From: Candidatus Thiodiazotropha sp. (ex Codakia rugifera)
Lineage (GTDB): Bacteria; Pseudomonadota; Gammaproteobacteria; Chromatiales; Chromatiaceae
DNA length: 64,000 bases
Reading direction: 5' to 3'
Assembly (NCBI GenBank): GCA_025656675.1
Contig: JAHXHN010000001.1
Coordinates: 339,501-403,500 of the forward strand
Part shown: piece by piece, positions 63,574 through 64,000 of the stretch
Numbering within the stretch: position 1 is the first letter of the stretch
Layout: each line of letters begins with the position of its first letter
Made by a program: the position numbers and the translations under genes
The notes under the pieces: generated by a model
Seen by the model: the letters and a program-made list of their open reading frames with translations, nothing else
What the model was told of the DNA's origin: nothing
Databases searched by the model: none

Positions 63574-64000
63574 TGGTTGAATGGTGCTGCACGTTCAATC
63601 AATAGATCCAGATCCGGCTCATCCGGATTGGATGGCTTGCCCGGATGTATACACTTTGCAGGACAGATTTCAGCCGCCTGAACCAGTTGGGCGAATGTCG
63701 CACTGCCAAGATCTCCAAGCATGGCCTGCTTCTCTTCGTTATAGATAAAAAGTTGAGGATTGATCGGCAGGCAATCATTGCAACTGGTGCAGAGGGGCGT
63801 ATCTATCCAGGGCTCATCGAAGGCGAGAACCTCTTCCTCCTCTGGTGCAATGTCACTCACTGCCGCTGTTTCTTGCTCCTGCTCGACAGTGGCTAGGGTG
63901 TCATTCTCGGGTGGGGTTAACGGACGCATCAGGACAGGATGACTGCCCCCCTCCGCATCCATACCCAGCAACACATCAGTCAGCCGCTGCATGGCCTCAC
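63570..64000 (-). CDS. C-terminal part of a ferredoxin-domain protein (5' end off the window)
   Basis: The frame is open to the window edge, so this is the 3' part of a gene; an ATG at 63992 need not be the start. After an acidic linker (TVEQEQETAAVSDIAPEEEE) comes a 4Fe-4S-type domain: CTSCNDCLPINPQLFIYNEE, then ICPAKCIHPGKP. The second CxxxCP motif is reduced, which suggests one cluster. Similar tails occur at the ends of large 2-oxoacid oxidoreductase-like proteins, so the complete gene may be a second PFOR-related chain (inference). It overlaps rnfB by 4 nt and belongs to the same operon. Confidence 0.7.
   Translation of the reverse strand, partial: EAMQRLTDVLLGMDAEGGSHPVLMRPLTPPENDTLATVEQEQETAAVSDIAPEEEEVLAFDEPWIDTPLCTSCNDCLPINPQLFIYNEEKQAMLGDLGSATFAQLVQAAEICPAKCIHPGKPSNPDEPDLDLLIERAAPFNQ

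Noticed and set aside
63570-63992. Complete small ferredoxin gene starting at 63992
   Set aside because: The frame stays open to the window edge and the first residues look like the interior of a protein, so it is treated as a 3' fragment.
1-64000. tRNA, rRNA, CRISPR arrays, prophage or integrase genes
   Set aside because: I looked in the gaps and saw no cloverleaf, rRNA-like stretch, spacer array, integrase or transposase gene; the mobile elements found are all non-autonomous.

Overview
The window is bacterial and most likely gammaproteobacterial. It carries YrfG-, NudE- and CysQ-type housekeeping genes, an OxyR with its two redox cysteines, a KefA-type mechanosensitive channel, many c-di-GMP enzymes, PEP-CTERM proteins and an Rnf complex. 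A free-living or symbiotic sulfur-oxidiser of the Chromatiales type would fit, but that placement is a guess from gene content.

Layout. 1-3.2 kb: a TRAP transporter (dctP-dctQ-dctM, dctM cut by the window edge). 3.6-5.2 kb: tartronate-semialdehyde reductase and a HAD nucleotidase. 5.7-7.2 kb: nudE-cysQ with a clear terminator. 7.2-16.4 kb: single genes (secreted protein, double thioredoxin-fold protein, diguanylate cyclase, CDGSH protein, bioA, apbE, a 31-codon membrane ORF, AraC-type regulator, class C beta-lactamase-like lipoprotein). 16.6-37.9 kb, all on the minus strand: a surface-protein locus of six tightly packed genes. They are GAF-HlyD, PqqD-M50 peptidase-HlyD, HlyD-SPOR, a 4285-residue LEPR-XLL/DUF4347/cadherin-like/VCBS giant, and a membrane GGDEF-GGDEF-EAL protein. 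38-49.7 kb: glutaredoxin, oxyR, CbiX-like protein, cyclase-FHA, mechanosensitive channel, and a periplasmic binding protein coupled to a CHASE-PAS-GGDEF-EAL protein. 50-53.2 kb: a Nudix protein, a tiny Cys protein and two PEP-CTERM paralogues. 53.4-64 kb: an rnf operon (B, PFOR-like, C, D, G, E, A, small Cys membrane protein), continuing upstream past the window.

Two candidate undescribed systems stand out. The first is the giant-protein locus. It has three adaptor-type membrane proteins, one of them a site-2-type protease with a PqqD-like N-terminus. There is no ABC transporter or TolC, and the giant ends in a transmembrane segment rather than a type I secretion signal. The second is the Rnf operon. 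Between rnfB and rnfC, in overlapping or nearly overlapping frames, it holds a 1533-residue protein that follows pyruvate:ferredoxin oxidoreductase from end to end but keeps only the two ferredoxin-type clusters and appears to have lost the thiamine and proximal-cluster motifs. The partial gene before rnfB ends in another 4Fe-4S domain. The apbE gene at 12-13 kb could supply the FMN transferase for RnfD and RnfG.

The window also holds a small non-autonomous transposon family (MITE). There are three copies, at 5.2, 9.1 and 54.2 kb. Each is flanked by a 5-bp target duplication, and each ends a few bases upstream of a start codon. The third copy sits in the rnfE-rnfA junction. Removing it on paper restores an ATGA overlap between those genes, so the insertion has rewritten the rnfE C-terminus and broken the junction. 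Other short elements lie at 38.7 and 45.7 kb.
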